Notes: a model not told the origin generated them from the letters alone. DNA of 64,000 nucleotides from Rossellomorea sp. y25 (GCF_038049935.1 NZ_CP145886.1:3418501-3482500); one strand, 5' to 3'. Shown: positions 1 to 9,266, numbered from the stretch's first letter. Made by a program: numbers and translations.

Positions 1-3000
1 TAGAGCCATTTTCTTCAACTTTAATATTGTCAAAGAAGGCAGCACCGTTTTGTTTACTGAAAACGCCGTATACCTTGAGGCGGTTAAAGGCTTTTTCTGC
101 ACGGAACGTTTGTTTTACAAATTGCCATTGATCCTGGATGTCCCTATCGAATGGAAGGTCAAACTCATTTTCCGTTCCGTCCGTGTACATAAACCATACG
201 CGAAGTCTATAATCCCCGGTTGTATTGTTTCCAGAAGCATAGGACCATCCTGATAGAGTGATTGGATCCCCAGCTTTTCCTTGAACGTCAACGTATTGTC
301 CAAAGTGACGATTGGCTGTGCTGACACCGTTAAGGATAAATGCTTGGTCTCCACGTTTTGAGAGGTCAGATGTGAGCCCGTCCCCTGTTCCAAGAGCAAA
401 CAGCTTGCTGTAATCGGTGGATTTGTCATACTCCCACTCCATGCTGCCATACTCGTTGCTGTAATAGTTATCAAGTGTTGCACCGTATAACAGTTGAGCA
501 CTGTCAAATTGAACTATTCCTGTTCCCGTTGCCAAGAGGTCAAATCGAATGTGTGCTGTATCTTTAGGCAGCTGGAAGAAATCTGAAAGGCGCGTCCAAT
601 CATTCGTCCCTTTTAATGCAGCAGTGGTGAAAATGATAGTCTGTCCAGTCTCATCCTTCATTGTCTGCTTCGATGCATTCAATGGATAAACACGAATTTG
701 GGCACCAGTACCCGTTAGACCAGAGGTTTTAATATTTGCTGCCACCGTATAGTATTTACTTGGCTCGTCACTTTGAACAGGCACCGTCTGCGTGTAATAA
801 CCTGCTCCATCTGTACCAGAAAGAGTTACTTTAGCAGATTTTTTTCCGTGTTTCGCAGAAGTACCATCCAATTGATACGTACCAATCGAACGGCGGCTCC
901 ATGTTTCCGCCTCACCGGAAGATGTGGCTCTCTCAAAGTTAGAGTTTTGAAGTCGATTGTGTGTGATTCGTGTACCGGATACGGACATAATATCATTACC
1001 ATATTTGTCATATGCATTGTAGTCCACAACTCGGTAGTGGTCTGACGTGGAAATAAGATTACTCTTCGCATCATAGACATGCTCATATGATGTCCCGTTC
1101 TCCACTTCTTTTGTCACGTTGGATTTATTGTCAAATGTGTTTTCACTCGTCAGTTGGTTTGGCGACTGTGAACTTGTCAGGTTCCCCTTTGCATCGTATG
1201 AAGCTGTATTAACAACACTTGGATCAGGAGTACCAGTCGCTGGATTTGGCTCGGTTTCCTTTATCAGATTGTTTTTGTTCCATTCATACAACGTGGTAGC
1301 TTGATTCGCTCCGCCGTAATCTTCTGTTTGTTCAATGATATTGACGGTCGGTTTTTCAATTCCACTGTTTTTATAACGTGTTTTGTTTCCGTTGGCATCA
1401 GTGAAAATCGTTTCTGTTCCACTTGGATATGAAAGCTCTGCAAACATTGAATCTGAACGTGGATCCACAATCTTTTGAACGCGGTTCGATGCATCGTAGG
1501 CAATCTTCCCAGTGTTCCCATTGGCATCCTGTACGCTTACGAGCTGATGAGTACCGCTGTAGCCAAACGTAATTTTTTTCTTTTCCGTTCGATTGGCCGC
1601 ATACGTGATACTTGCTAGACGGTTTGTTCCATTAAGAGCTTGATAGGCTAAAAGGGTTTCTGTTCCTCTGAAATCCGTCACTTTTTCAAGCAATCCAGTT
1701 GTTGGCTGGTAGCTAAGAGTCAAATCACGGCCTGTTGTTTCTGATCCGTATCGTTCACTGATTTTTGTGATGCGATTTGACGTCCCATCGAACATATACA
1801 GAACAGTATTTCCTTTTTCATCAACTACTTTTGTATTGCGCCCAAGCGAATCAAACGTTAATACAGTTTCGTCCGTTTGTTTAATGGTATAACCACCGTT
1901 AGAGGTACTGTTTAATTCTAAAAACACACCTTCTGGAGGTGTATAGGATGTGTTAGTGTCATGCTGCTGTTTACCAAAGTGAAGGCGTGTTCCCTCTTCG
2001 TCGATGTATTCAATAATCTTCTTGTCTGGAGAAGGCACCAATCGTTTTCCTACATTGGATGTCCAGCCATAACCATACGCATCTTGATATAGAGAACGAC
2101 TGTTATACACCAATTTTAAGTTGAAGGCATCTGTTTTTCCCGATAGCGATAATAAACCGATATCGTAAACCATGTTTCCGTTAATAACGTTAACAACTGC
2201 AGTTCCTTCACCTTGAAATAAATCTGGCGTATATGTCCAGTAATCGGTGATTCCGAGCATTTCTTTTGGTCTGAAGTAAACGACTAGTTTGGGCTTAGTA
2301 GGATCAGTGCCGTTATGTTCAATATTTTCTTGTGAATAGAAGATTTTCCGTCCCGAAATTGCTTCTTTATCATTTGGAAACTTTATCATAACACCATGGT
2401 TTTTGGATGGGTCCACTGCCCATTCTTTGATCATGTCGTCGATATGGAAGTAATCATATCCTGTCCAGTGAAAGCTGCTCCGGTATTGAGCCGGTGTGGT
2501 TTGAAATGATGGTTGATTGTTCCAGTTAACTGTCGTTGGTGTATAGCCTGTGGTTAATTTGTGGATGTTTACTGTTTCATTGGAATAGGAACTGTATTGA
2601 CGAAGGCCAATTTTCCCTCCAGTAACAACAGCATTTGGAATCGTCGGCAGATCCCACTTCAAAAGAGAACGTGTTCTTCCTTTCGCAGTATCATTACCAA
2701 CATACAAAAATGATTCATTGCTGAAATTGGATGTTGGTGCTTTTTCAGATACATATGTATCTTTTGCATCAAACACATCGATCCAAGGATCTATCGTTAC
2801 TGGATATACTCGTTCCGGATCCTTCAGGAAGGTTTCATCTGCCGTCACTGTCAGTGAAAATCCTCCTGTGACCGCTTTAATGTTTTGAGTAACGCGGTGT
2901 GATAGATCACTTTCTGTTTCTTTTTTGCCACTCGAATCGAACATATATGGCTTTTGAATGATGAATAAGAATTTACCTGTTGCTGCGTCAGTAAATTCAA

Positions 3001-3673
3001 TAACACCATCATTGCGTTTTTTGGCATCCATACCTGAACCTTTAATAAAAAATTCAAAGGCATTTTTCCCCTGGTATGAGTTCAGTATGATGTTTTCTTT
3101 GACTTTAGATCCATCTACAATATATTCAAATGTGACATCTTTAAATAACTCTTTATATGTTGCCTGATTTTCGTTCGAAACCAGGGTGGTTTCCTGAACA
3201 TCCGAATACTGTTTCGAGTTAGCATCACTTTTATTATTGATACCAAACGAAACATCTTTTCCATTTAAATGATAGGAAAATAACTGAGTATATCCCTCAT
3301 CACTTGGCTTTTCAGGAAATCGAACCGTAAATTCATTTTCTTTGTTTTCAACTTGATTCGTCTTGGATGATGGAACAAGCGTATTATCTATTTCCTTCCA
3401 TTCATCGCCGTCTTTGTAATGGATAGGCTCAAGCATCACTTCTGATGACATAGTGCCATCAGGATGCGCAAAAACTTTAGCCGTTTCTGTCCTCAGAGTA
3501 GGAATTTCTATGAGATTTTCCCTTTCCTTATTTTCTGCGATATCAGTCGTTTCTTCTTTCTTGCTCTCTTCCGCCTTTACACTTCGGAAGGAAGCAAGAT
3601 CAAAAGAAGAAACAATTAGGACGAATACCAGCATATGAATAATCGCCTTTGAAAATCGTTTGCTCCAAATCAT
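1..3673 (-). CDS. DNRLRE / YD-repeat (WapA- or Rhs-like) secreted protein, C-terminus outside window
   Basis: The reading frame is open from an ATG at 3673 to the window edge, 1,224 codons without a stop, so the gene is partial at its 3' end. An AAGGGG ribosome site lies 8 bases before the ATG. Residues 1-35 form a Sec signal peptide (basic start, hydrophobic core, then a KAEE junction). Residues about 290-460 resemble a DNRLRE beta-sandwich (IDPWIDVFDA, KTKLVVYFRP-like edges), as in cell-wall protein WapA of Bacillus. From about residue 500 come YD/RHS-type repeats (GYGWTSN, YDANNR-like and KIAYDASNRV motifs), and near residues 900-1,220 two jelly-roll-like modules rich in aromatic strands. 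Family knowledge: such proteins are exported, wall-associated and often end in a polymorphic toxin followed by an immunity gene; that end is not visible here. Assignment to the family is firm; toxin function is inferred. Confidence 0.85.
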   Translation of the reverse strand, partial: MIWSKRFSKAIIHMLVFVLIVSSFDLASFRSVKAEESKKEETTDIAENKERENLIEIPTLRTETAKVFAHPDGTMSSEVMLEPIHYKDGDEWKEIDNTLVPSSKTNQVENKENEFTVRFPEKPSDEGYTQLFSYHLNGKDVSFGINNKSDANSKQYSDVQETTLVSNENQATYKELFKDVTFEYIVDGSKVKENIILNSYQGKNAFEFFIKGSGMDAKKRNDGVIEFTDAATGKFLFIIQKPYMFDSSGKKETESDLSHRVTQNIKAVTGGFSLTVTADETFLKDPERVYPVTIDPWIDVFDAKDTYVSEKAPTSNFSNESFLYVGNDTAKGRTRSLLKWDLPTIPNAVVTGGKIGLRQYSSYSNETVNIHKLTTGYTPTTVNWNNQPSFQTTPAQYRSSFHWTGYDYFHIDDMIKEWAVDPSKNHGVMIKFPNDKEAISGRKIFYSQENIEHNGTDPTKPKLVVYFRPKEMLGITDYWTYTPDLFQGEGTAVVNVINGNMVYDIGLLSLSGKTDAFNLKLVYNSRSLYQDAYGYGWTSNVGKRLVPSPDKKIIEYIDEEGTRLHFGKQQHDTNTSYTPPEGVFLELNSTSNGGYTIKQTDETVLTFDSLGRNTKVVDEKGNTVLYMFDGTSNRITKISERYGSETTGRDLTLSYQPTTGLLEKVTDFRGTETLLAYQALNGTNRLASITYAANRTEKKKITFGYSGTHQLVSVQDANGNTGKIAYDASNRVQKIVDPRSDSMFAELSYPSGTETIFTDANGNKTRYKNSGIEKPTVNIIEQTEDYGGANQATTLYEWNKNNLIKETEPNPATGTPDPSVVNTASYDAKGNLTSSQSPNQLTSENTFDNKSNVTKEVENGTSYEHVYDAKSNLISTSDHYRVVDYNAYDKYGNDIMSVSGTRITHNRLQNSNFERATSSGEAETWSRRSIGTYQLDGTSAKHGKKSAKVTLSGTDGAGYYTQTVPVQSDEPSKYYTVAANIKTSGLTGTGAQIRVYPLNASKQTMKDETGQTIIFTTAALKGTNDWTRLSDFFQLPKDTAHIRFDLLATGTGIVQFDSAQLLYGATLDNYYSNEYGSMEWEYDKSTDYSKLFALGTGDGLTSDLSKRGDQAFILNGVSTANRHFGQYVDVQGKAGDPITLSGWSYASGNNTTGDYRLRVWFMYTDGTENEFDLPFDRDIQDQWQFVKQTFRAEKAFNRLKVYGVFSKQNGAAFFDNIKVEENGS

Positions 3674-3910
3674 TAATGTTATCCCCTTTAATGTTTTTTG
3701 AGATAAATGGGTATATTTATAGTCCATCTCACTTTAATAGATTACAACATTGTTAAACTAAGGGGAATATAGTAATAGTACAAATGTTGAAGTTTATTGT
3801 AATTTTATATCATATATTGTTACTTTATATACTATTCTCATTTCGCGTGAATAAACCGAGTACCTATAATTTCATAATTCTTACGAGCAGCTACCTTATA
3901 GAGGGGAAAG

Positions 3911-3940
3911 CCTGATTACCCTTAACGGGGTATCGTCAGG
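3911..3940. repeat. Imperfect inverted repeat after the phosphoesterase gene
   Basis: CCTGA..ACCC pairs with GGGGT..TCAGG around a TTAAC loop. It sits just beyond the stop of the minus-strand phosphoesterase gene and carries the CCCCGTTAA core seen in the family A repeats further on. The stretch 3690-3972 otherwise holds only AT-rich sequence with no convincing gene. Confidence 0.4.
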
Positions 3941-3972
3941 AAAAGCGGTTATACAACGATAAGGTAAAAACC

Positions 3973-4572
3973 CTAGTCATATGGGGCTGTTGGTTTTGAA
4001 TTGCATCCTAAAGAACCAGGATTTAAAAAGATAGTATCCTTACCCTCGAAAAAATGAAGTGGATGATGATGTCCGAAACATATTAAATTTTCTTCATTTG
4101 CTTTAAATAGAGAGAGTAAATTATCTAAACTTGGCTCAACAATTCTACTAAAAGGGTCTTTACTTATATGTTTATTTAATTTGGTTTGCTCGATGTGATA
4201 ATGGATAAATAGTATAGACATTCCTTCAATTGTTATAGCGATGGTACGAGGTAACCGTTCTAATTTCGAGATGAAACCTTTTTCCATATTATTTGCTATC
4301 CATTGATGATGCTCTTTAGCGTGAGAGTGGCTAAATGGATGTTCTTCCCCTTTTAAAATTGCCAAAACTGCTTCATCGTGATTTCCAGTAATCATAGATA
4401 CATCTCTTCTGGCAGATAAGATTTTTAAGACTTCATTTGTATCTGGTCCAATCCCTATCATATCTCCTAAACAGTAGATATGTTCAATGTCCTGCCTTTT
4501 ATCAAACTCATTAAGAACTGCTTTTAAAGCAGAAGCATTACCGTGAATATCAGCAATCACTCCAATTTTCAT
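3973..4572 (-). CDS. Metallophosphoesterase (calcineurin-like), probably short at the C-terminus
   Basis: A 199-residue cytosolic protein with the metal-binding blocks of the calcineurin-like phosphoesterase family in the usual order: DIHGN at residues 8-12, GDMIG near 36, GNHD near 63, then GHHHP and a closing NPGS. It resembles the YfcE/MJ0936-like phosphodiesterases, which use two divalent metals; the natural substrate cannot be told from sequence. The reading frame stops a few residues after the NPGSLG motif (ending PTAPYD), whereas relatives often carry a further strand or more there, so the end may have been replaced by repeat sequence. An AAGGAGGG site lies about 11 bases before the ATG. 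Family A repeats flank the gene on both sides. Family call is sure; activity of the shortened form is not. Confidence 0.8.
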   Translation of the reverse strand: MKIGVIADIHGNASALKAVLNEFDKRQDIEHIYCLGDMIGIGPDTNEVLKILSARRDVSMITGNHDEAVLAILKGEEHPFSHSHAKEHHQWIANNMEKGFISKLERLPRTIAITIEGMSILFIHYHIEQTKLNKHISKDPFSRIVEPSLDNLLSLFKANEENLICFGHHHPLHFFEGKDTIFLNPGSLGCNSKPTAPYD

Positions 4573-4677
4573 AATCTGTCGACCCTCCTTTTGACTATTT
4601 TCATATGATAAATAATACCATGTTTCTTTTCACTATTGAAAAAACAACAAAGTTTACGAAAACAGCCCTATAAATTA

Positions 4678-4789
4678 CCCTCCTTTAACTTAATACCGAT
4701 AATTTCAAATTCGATCGACCAACTCAAGAAAAATATAAATAATAAAAGAGCTTACCTTGTTCTGGATAAGCCCCGATAGTTAAGTTCAT
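4678..4789 (-). repeat. Family A intergenic repeat, copy 1
   Basis: First box CTCCTTTAACTTAAT, then a hairpin (GCTTA..TAAGC), then second box GCCCCGATAGTTAAG. It lies between the phosphoesterase gene and the anti-sigma gene, in the same orientation as the other copies. Confidence 0.55.
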
Positions 4790-4841
4790 TTTCTAGATTA
4801 AAGACCTCAACGCTTTTAGTTAAAGTCTAGTCTGTAAAATA

Positions 4842-5717
4842 TTATCCCATTACATCTTTAAGACGTTTATTTTGTCTCTTTAAGAATAACCAAACTATAA
4901 AAAGAACACTAAAAATAGTAAACATTAATATAGGTGCCTGAAAAATACTCCAAGTGCTTGGTCCGTAATAGGTTAATTGGTGATGTCTCTCAATAGTCTC
5001 TTCATACGAACTTTTATATTCGTATTGAATCACCCATTGTTTATTCGCCATCATTACGGTTCCTAAATCATAACCACTAGGAATAATTGTTTCATTCTTC
5101 CCCAAAATACCCTCTTTTCCAATGACAATCGCGGCTTTATTGTATTCAATAGGATAGATCGTTGTAGGTTTCTGTTTTATAGAAGTATTTTCCTGTAACC
5201 AATCTTTTATATTTGCTGCTGGAAAAACAGCTAACAAATTAAGTTTTTCATTATACTTTTTAAAAATGGTAAGAAGTTGTTTTTCTTCTTTTTCAGTCAC
5301 TTCTGTTGAGGCTCCAAGAATATTAAATACATCATCCATAATGGCTTCTTTTTCTTGTTCAACTACTTCTAAATTAGTTACTTCTTCTTTATGTTCACTA
5401 AACTTTTTATTTGAATGAATTAGAAAAATGAATCCAAACAGCAAGGAGAAAAGTGTAGCTACAAGTAAATAATTCGTCAGTTTCTTTTGATCGTTGAAGA
5501 ACCTGGATACTTTTTGAAATGGTCTCTTTACTTCCACTTTATACACTTCATCTATCTCATCAGATAAATCAACATTATTTTTCATACTTTCTAATACTTC
5601 TCTACATTTTTTACACGAATTCATATGTTCCTCAATAAAATGAATACTATCTTGGCTGCACAAATGATCGATATAAGAGGGGAGTAAATCTCTTACTATA
5701 TTGCATTTATTGTCCAT
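4842..5717 (-). CDS. Anti-sigma factor with N-terminal zinc-finger domain (partner of upstream ECF sigma)
   Basis: A 291-residue membrane protein. Residues 1-45 match a ZAS-type anti-sigma domain: an early Cys, then EEHMNSCKKC (His-x3-Cys-x2-Cys) that binds zinc and clamps the sigma factor. A transmembrane helix follows at about residues 82-102, then an extracytoplasmic region with a predicted coiled stretch, and a second helix close to the C-terminus (about 258-278). The start overlaps the end of the sigma gene by 11 bases, so the two are translationally coupled. By family rule it should hold its sigma factor at the membrane and release it on an envelope signal. The signal is unknown. A paralogous pair lies at 9.4-10.5 kb, but the outer domains differ, suggesting different cues. 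Confidence 0.85.
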   Translation of the reverse strand: MDNKCNIVRDLLPSYIDHLCSQDSIHFIEEHMNSCKKCREVLESMKNNVDLSDEIDEVYKVEVKRPFQKVSRFFNDQKKLTNYLLVATLFSLLFGFIFLIHSNKKFSEHKEEVTNLEVVEQEKEAIMDDVFNILGASTEVTEKEEKQLLTIFKKYNEKLNLLAVFPAANIKDWLQENTSIKQKPTTIYPIEYNKAAIVIGKEGILGKNETIIPSGYDLGTVMMANKQWVIQYEYKSSYEETIERHHQLTYYGPSTWSIFQAPILMFTIFSVLFIVWLFLKRQNKRLKDVMG

Positions 5718-6195
5718 TGTTATCCCTACCCCTTTCCCTTAATTTCATTTTAGCCCTATAAAAAGTAACTCTCGCCCAGTTTTCATTTTTCAATTGAATT
5801 TCTCCTATCTCTTTGAAACTAAGACCACCTAAGATCCTCAAAAGTAACACCTCTTTATATGGTTCTTCAAGTAAGTGTATAATTCGGTATAGGGCAATTT
5901 TGTCTTCCGAATAAATAAATTCAGCTTCAGGAGAAGTATGTAATGTGTCATCTTGAAACATATGTCTTTGTTGTTTCTTATTTCGTTCAAGATGCTTATA
6001 ATAGGAGTGCTTCGCTATTTGACAAAGCCAAACTGACATTTTACATTCACCATTAAATCTATCAATGGATTTTACAGCTTGATAGAAGGTTTCTTGTGTT
6101 AATTCTTCTGATAAATCTGCGTTGTGACAAAGACACATAAGATATTTGAATACTTCTTTAGCATAATTGCTATATATTTCATCTAGTTCTCCCAA
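5707..6195 (-). CDS. ECF-type RNA polymerase sigma factor (pair 1)
   Basis: A 162-residue sigma-70 family group 4 protein. Region 2 is at residues 5-72, with the signature SEELTQETFYQAVKSI and then WLCQIAKHSYY. Region 4 is at about 105-155, with EEPYKEVLLLRILGGLSFKEIG as its helix-turn-helix. Translation probably starts at TTG (6193-6195), because an AAGGAGG site lies 7 bases upstream and no ATG fits. It is followed by its overlapping anti-sigma gene. A likely autoregulatory promoter with TGTAAC and CGGATA boxes lies just upstream. A second sigma gene in this window is clearly paralogous (the same WLCQIAK and SWARVTFHRAK-type blocks). Confidence 0.9.
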   Translation of the reverse strand: MGELDEIYSNYAKEVFKYLMCLCHNADLSEELTQETFYQAVKSIDRFNGECKMSVWLCQIAKHSYYKHLERNKKQQRHMFQDDTLHTSPEAEFIYSEDKIALYRIIHLLEEPYKEVLLLRILGGLSFKEIGEIQLKNENWARVTFYRAKMKLRERGRDNNGQ

Positions 6196-6218
6196 GCCTT
6201 TTCCTCCTTCCGTTTATA

Positions 6219-6247
6219 TATCCGATTCAAGTCACTTTCGTTACAAA
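6219..6247 (-). promoter_or_regulatory. Probable autoregulated ECF promoter, pair 1
   Basis: On the minus strand TTTGTAACGAAA contains TGTAAC as a -35 box; 15 bases later comes CGGATA as a -10 box, close ahead of the sigma gene. The same 12-mer occurs ahead of the second ECF operon. Confidence 0.6.
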
Positions 6248-6445
6248 AAATATACTATTTTTTTATTGACATTAGAAAACCGACGAACTAAATGGCGGCG
6301 AAATATTTAAATTCAACATAATTATTAAAATAACCTGCCATTGAACTATCCTTCCCGTTTGAGTACATCCTTTCTCAATCTCCACTAATTTCAACATAAA
6401 TATCCAGAATTATTTAAAAGTCTTGTTCGATTAAATTGCCCATTC

Positions 6446-6495
6446 ATGAAGAAAGACGCTTTCCTTATTACAGAAAAGCGCCCGATAACGGAAGA
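6446..6495. repeat. Degenerate family A hairpin
   Basis: GACGCTTTCC and GGAAAGCG-like arms (AGACGCTTT..AAAAGCGCCC) around a short loop, ending in GCGCCCGATAACGGAA. It is related to the hairpin half of family A. The rest of the gap 6248-6604 is AT-rich with no supported gene. Confidence 0.4.
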
Positions 6496-6604
6496 TCGTT
6501 CTATAATATCTGTGCCAGAAAAACAGAAAAGCACCCAGCTCAATAAGTATCAATTAAGAATCACTTGGTTGCTTACTTCTTTTTTTAATGATATTACAAC
6601 TTTT

Positions 6605-7153
6605 TTATTCTTGGAAATCTTGACGATCTAACCTCATAAAAAAAACAGGTCCTGGTTCTTCTGGGATATCTGGGACCATTTTAATAATCTGAAACCCAAC
6701 TTTTTCATAGGCTCGTATAGCTATACTATTGTTAACCTCTGGATTAATAATACATCTGTCTACACATTCATTGGAAAAAACAAACTGACTTAGAAAACGC
6801 GACAGAATTTTAGTACCAAGTCCTTTATTTCTATACTCCTCTTCTCCTATAAATAAGTCTAAACTGGCTGAATTAGTAAGATCAACGTACTTTTCAAATT
6901 CTGGATAATCACTCCAATTGAATGTTTGTATATAACCAATAGGAGTATCATTATAAAGAATTAGATACGGATCAGTTGGCTCAACCCTATTGATATAATC
7001 AGAAAACTCTTTGGTTACCTTTTCATAAGGTTCTTTTTTGTTGTAAGCCCAAAAACGGTTAACAAAGCGGTCATTTCTAATCCAGTCATACATAAGTGGT
7101 AAATCTTGTAATATAAGCCTTCGAAACTTAATCATGTTTGGATCCAATTTCAT
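6605..7153 (-). CDS. GNAT N-acetyltransferase, AAC(6')-like
   Basis: A 182-residue cytosolic protein of the GNAT fold, acetyltransferase-8 type. Visible are MYDWIRNDRFVNRFW near the start, GYIQTF and SASLDLFIGEEEYRNKGLGTKIL (acetyl-CoA pyrophosphate loop, R/Q-x2-G-x-G type) in the centre, and IINPEVNNSIAIRAYEKVGF toward the end. That last block is typical of aminoglycoside 6'-acetyltransferases and their relatives. It transfers an acetyl group from acetyl-CoA to an amine; whether the acceptor is an aminoglycoside or something else cannot be decided. An AAAGGGGGA site precedes the ATG. It is a stand-alone gene in the cassette-like region. Confidence 0.8.
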   Translation of the reverse strand: MKLDPNMIKFRRLILQDLPLMYDWIRNDRFVNRFWAYNKKEPYEKVTKEFSDYINRVEPTDPYLILYNDTPIGYIQTFNWSDYPEFEKYVDLTNSASLDLFIGEEEYRNKGLGTKILSRFLSQFVFSNECVDRCIINPEVNNSIAIRAYEKVGFQIIKMVPDIPEEPGPVFFMRLDRQDFQE

Positions 7154-7434
7154 ATTTCCCCCTTTGAACAGGTTAATGTGACGATTAGTAATAACTCAAA
7201 TAACCTTTCAATATATGTCTATTTTATATAAAACCTTGTTAAACTTTCTTGCTTTTGGCCTAATAATATTATTTCAAATTTCAATTTTATTTCAGGTTCT
7301 TATTCCATAATCTGGCCCTTTCACTTGAATAAAGTAAGTGTTCTTAAACTGACCTCTTAAGCTTTCCCACAGCTAGAATGATATCTATTTTGTCGTTAAT
7401 GGGAATTTACTGGGTAACGTATGGAATAATGAAA

Positions 7435-7485
7435 AACGCCAAGAGTCCTTTTATAATAAGGTTCCCTGGCGTTCTTTTATTTTTT
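7435..7485. terminator. Bidirectional hairpin terminator
   Basis: AACGCCA at 7435-7441 pairs with TGGCGTT at 7467-7473, followed by a T-rich run on the plus strand and a T run on the minus strand. No gene ends right beside it. Confidence 0.5.
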
Positions 7486-7565
7486 AGTTGGTTGCGTTAA
7501 TTAGTATTTCACGCATAGATTGGTAGATATCTATTATTATAGAGTAACCTCCCCTTTGTTCAGAG

Positions 7566-7645
7566 ACAACTTAAGTGTGACATAAACAACTCGGTTATGA
7601 CATAAACAACTTAAGTGTGACTCAAACAACTTACCTGTGACTTGA
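7566..7645. repeat. Four 20-bp phased repeats (ACAAC..TGAC boxes)
   Basis: ACAAC starts at 7566, 7586, 7606 and 7626, exactly 20 bases apart, each followed 9 bases later by (G/A)TGAC. Units 1 and 3 are near identical and unit 2 differs in the middle. A strong terminator follows. Confidence 0.8.
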
Positions 7646-7657
7646 TGAAAAGTATAT

Positions 7658-7697
7658 GAAAAGGCCAAGAGCATTTTAGATTGCTCTTGGCCTTTTT
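7658..7697. terminator. Strong rho-independent terminator
   Basis: AAGGCCAAGAGCA pairs with TGCTCTTGGCCTT and runs into TTTTTT. It separates the phased array from the IS110 left end. Confidence 0.75.
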
Positions 7698-7734
7698 TAT
7701 GGCTTTATTCCATTAAAGCCCCCGTTCGTATTAT

Positions 7735-7974
7735 AAGGTCAGCAAGATATTTCTGGTTGACCATTTTTTATATCGATATATGATTACGGTAGCCGGGGTA
7801 GAACGGAAGCCCCCGTGGGACTTGATCCCGTCCATTAAACTGTTCGCCCCCTACTTGTAGAAACATGATTGAGGCTGGTTGGGACTAGGATCCCGTATAA
7901 CAAGCGAAGCTATGACACTGCAAGATGGAGTTAGGGGTTACCGGCAAGTTTATTCATAAGGAGGAGATTTTAGA
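7735..7974 (+). ncRNA. Candidate bridge RNA / left end of the IS110-family element
   Basis: A 240-base non-coding leader lies between the upstream terminator and the transposase. It shows a 5' stem (GGTCA..TGACC, 7738-7762) and two similar stem-loops, GGGACTTGATCCC at 7817-7829 and GGGACTAGGATCCC at 7881-7894, both followed by CGT. Established knowledge: IS110-group elements encode a structured bridge RNA with target-binding and donor-binding loops in the leader ahead of the recombinase. Exact RNA ends and the element boundary cannot be read from one copy. Confidence 0.5.
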
Positions 7975-9210
7975 ATGAATCCAGTCGTTGGTCTGGATGT
8001 CTCTAAAGGAGAAAGTCAAATTCAAGCATTCTTAGAAAAAGGAAAGCCTCACCGAAAGAGTTTCAGTATCCCACACACAATAGAAGGTCTTGATTGTCTA
8101 GTAGAGTATCTTGAAGAAATAAGGGGTTTTACTGGGATTAGACCTCCGGTCGTATTAGAATCTACAGGTCACTTTCACATTCCAGTCGTTCAATATTTAG
8201 AGGAGCGTGATTATCTATTAATTATTGTTAATCCCCTTGTCTCCTATAGAGCCAAAAGTTCAAATTTACGGAAGGTAAAAACCGATGTGATTGATGCCTA
8301 TCACCTATGTGAGCTGTATTATAAGGAGGAGTTAGAGCCCTACAAAAAAAGAGGAATCCAACTCTTGAACCTTCGAAATCTCACAAGGCAACATGAGAAC
8401 ATTACCGAACTTCATGTACAGGCTAAATTACAATTCCAATCCCTACTTGATCAAGTTTTTCCGGAGTATAAAGGGGTTTTTGGCAGCTTATATTCAGTGG
8501 TATCACTACTGACGTTAAAGGAATACCCTTCTTCTGAGGATATATTAAGGGTTGACGAGAAAGAGCTTTCTGATAAGATAGCTGAATTATGTAAGTCTCG
8601 ATCTAGAGCATGGGCAAAAGAAAAAGCTACTGAATTGAAAGAGGCGGCAGAGCGTAATCCAATTCAAAAAACACTTTATCAAAGCCATATCTTGAGCATG
8701 AATATGTATATTCATATGCTTCTACAGTATAAAGAGCATCTATCAAAGTTGGCAGCTGAAATAGACGCTCTCGCAAAAGAAGTAGAAGAATATGAACTTA
8801 TAAAATCAATCCCTGGAATTGGAGAAAAAATCGCGGCAACGATTATCTCTGAAATCGGGGAGATTGAACGGTTTAGTCACCCAAAAAAGCTTGTAGCCTT
8901 CGCAGGAATTGATCCAAGTGTCTTTGAATCTGGCAAATTCAGAGCCACGATCAATCGCATAACCAAAAGAGGTTCAAGCCGTCTTCGCCAGGCGTTATTT
9001 ATGGCGGTGAAGTGTGCCATTCGTGACTGTCGCAAAAAGAAAATCACCGATGAGGTTATCCCTCGAAACAAAAGATTAAGAGCCTTTTATGATAAAAAGC
9101 GAGACGAAGGGAAACCTTACAAAGTAGCCGTGATAGCCTGTGTAAACAAACTTTTAAGATGGATCTTTGCCATTTTAACAAGCAAAGAAGCTTTCCAAGA
9201 TATAGATTAA
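7975..9210 (+). CDS. IS110-family DEDD recombinase (transposase)
   Basis: A 411-residue protein with an N-terminal RuvC-like DEDD domain (D8 in VGLDVS, E62 in VLEST, D104 and D107 in KTDVIDAY) and a C-terminal Tnp20 domain with IPGIGEKIAATIISEIG and FAGIDPS..SG, ending in TKRGSSRLRQAL, which carries the serine used in strand transfer. A coiled-coil linker lies around residues 240-270. The AAGGAGG-like site (AAGGAGGAG) is 7 bases ahead of the ATG. The long structured leader upstream places it in the IS110 group rather than IS1111. The protein appears complete, so the copy may be active. Confidence 0.92.
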   Translation: MNPVVGLDVSKGESQIQAFLEKGKPHRKSFSIPHTIEGLDCLVEYLEEIRGFTGIRPPVVLESTGHFHIPVVQYLEERDYLLIIVNPLVSYRAKSSNLRKVKTDVIDAYHLCELYYKEELEPYKKRGIQLLNLRNLTRQHENITELHVQAKLQFQSLLDQVFPEYKGVFGSLYSVVSLLTLKEYPSSEDILRVDEKELSDKIAELCKSRSRAWAKEKATELKEAAERNPIQKTLYQSHILSMNMYIHMLLQYKEHLSKLAAEIDALAKEVEEYELIKSIPGIGEKIAATIISEIGEIERFSHPKKLVAFAGIDPSVFESGKFRATINRITKRGSSRLRQALFMAVKCAIRDCRKKKITDEVIPRNKRLRAFYDKKRDEGKPYKVAVIACVNKLLRWIFAILTSKEAFQDID

Positions 9211-9239
9211 AAGATAGACTTGTCCACTTAATACAAAAC

Positions 9240-9266
9240 CTTCCATAACAAGCATAGTGGAAGGCT
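9240..9266. repeat. Hairpin at the right side of the IS110 element
   Basis: CCTTCCA and GTGGAAGG form a stem just after the transposase stop. It may mark the right end or act as a weak terminator. A family-A-like box (TTAGTTGAATA) lies beyond it at 9345-9355. Confidence 0.4.
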
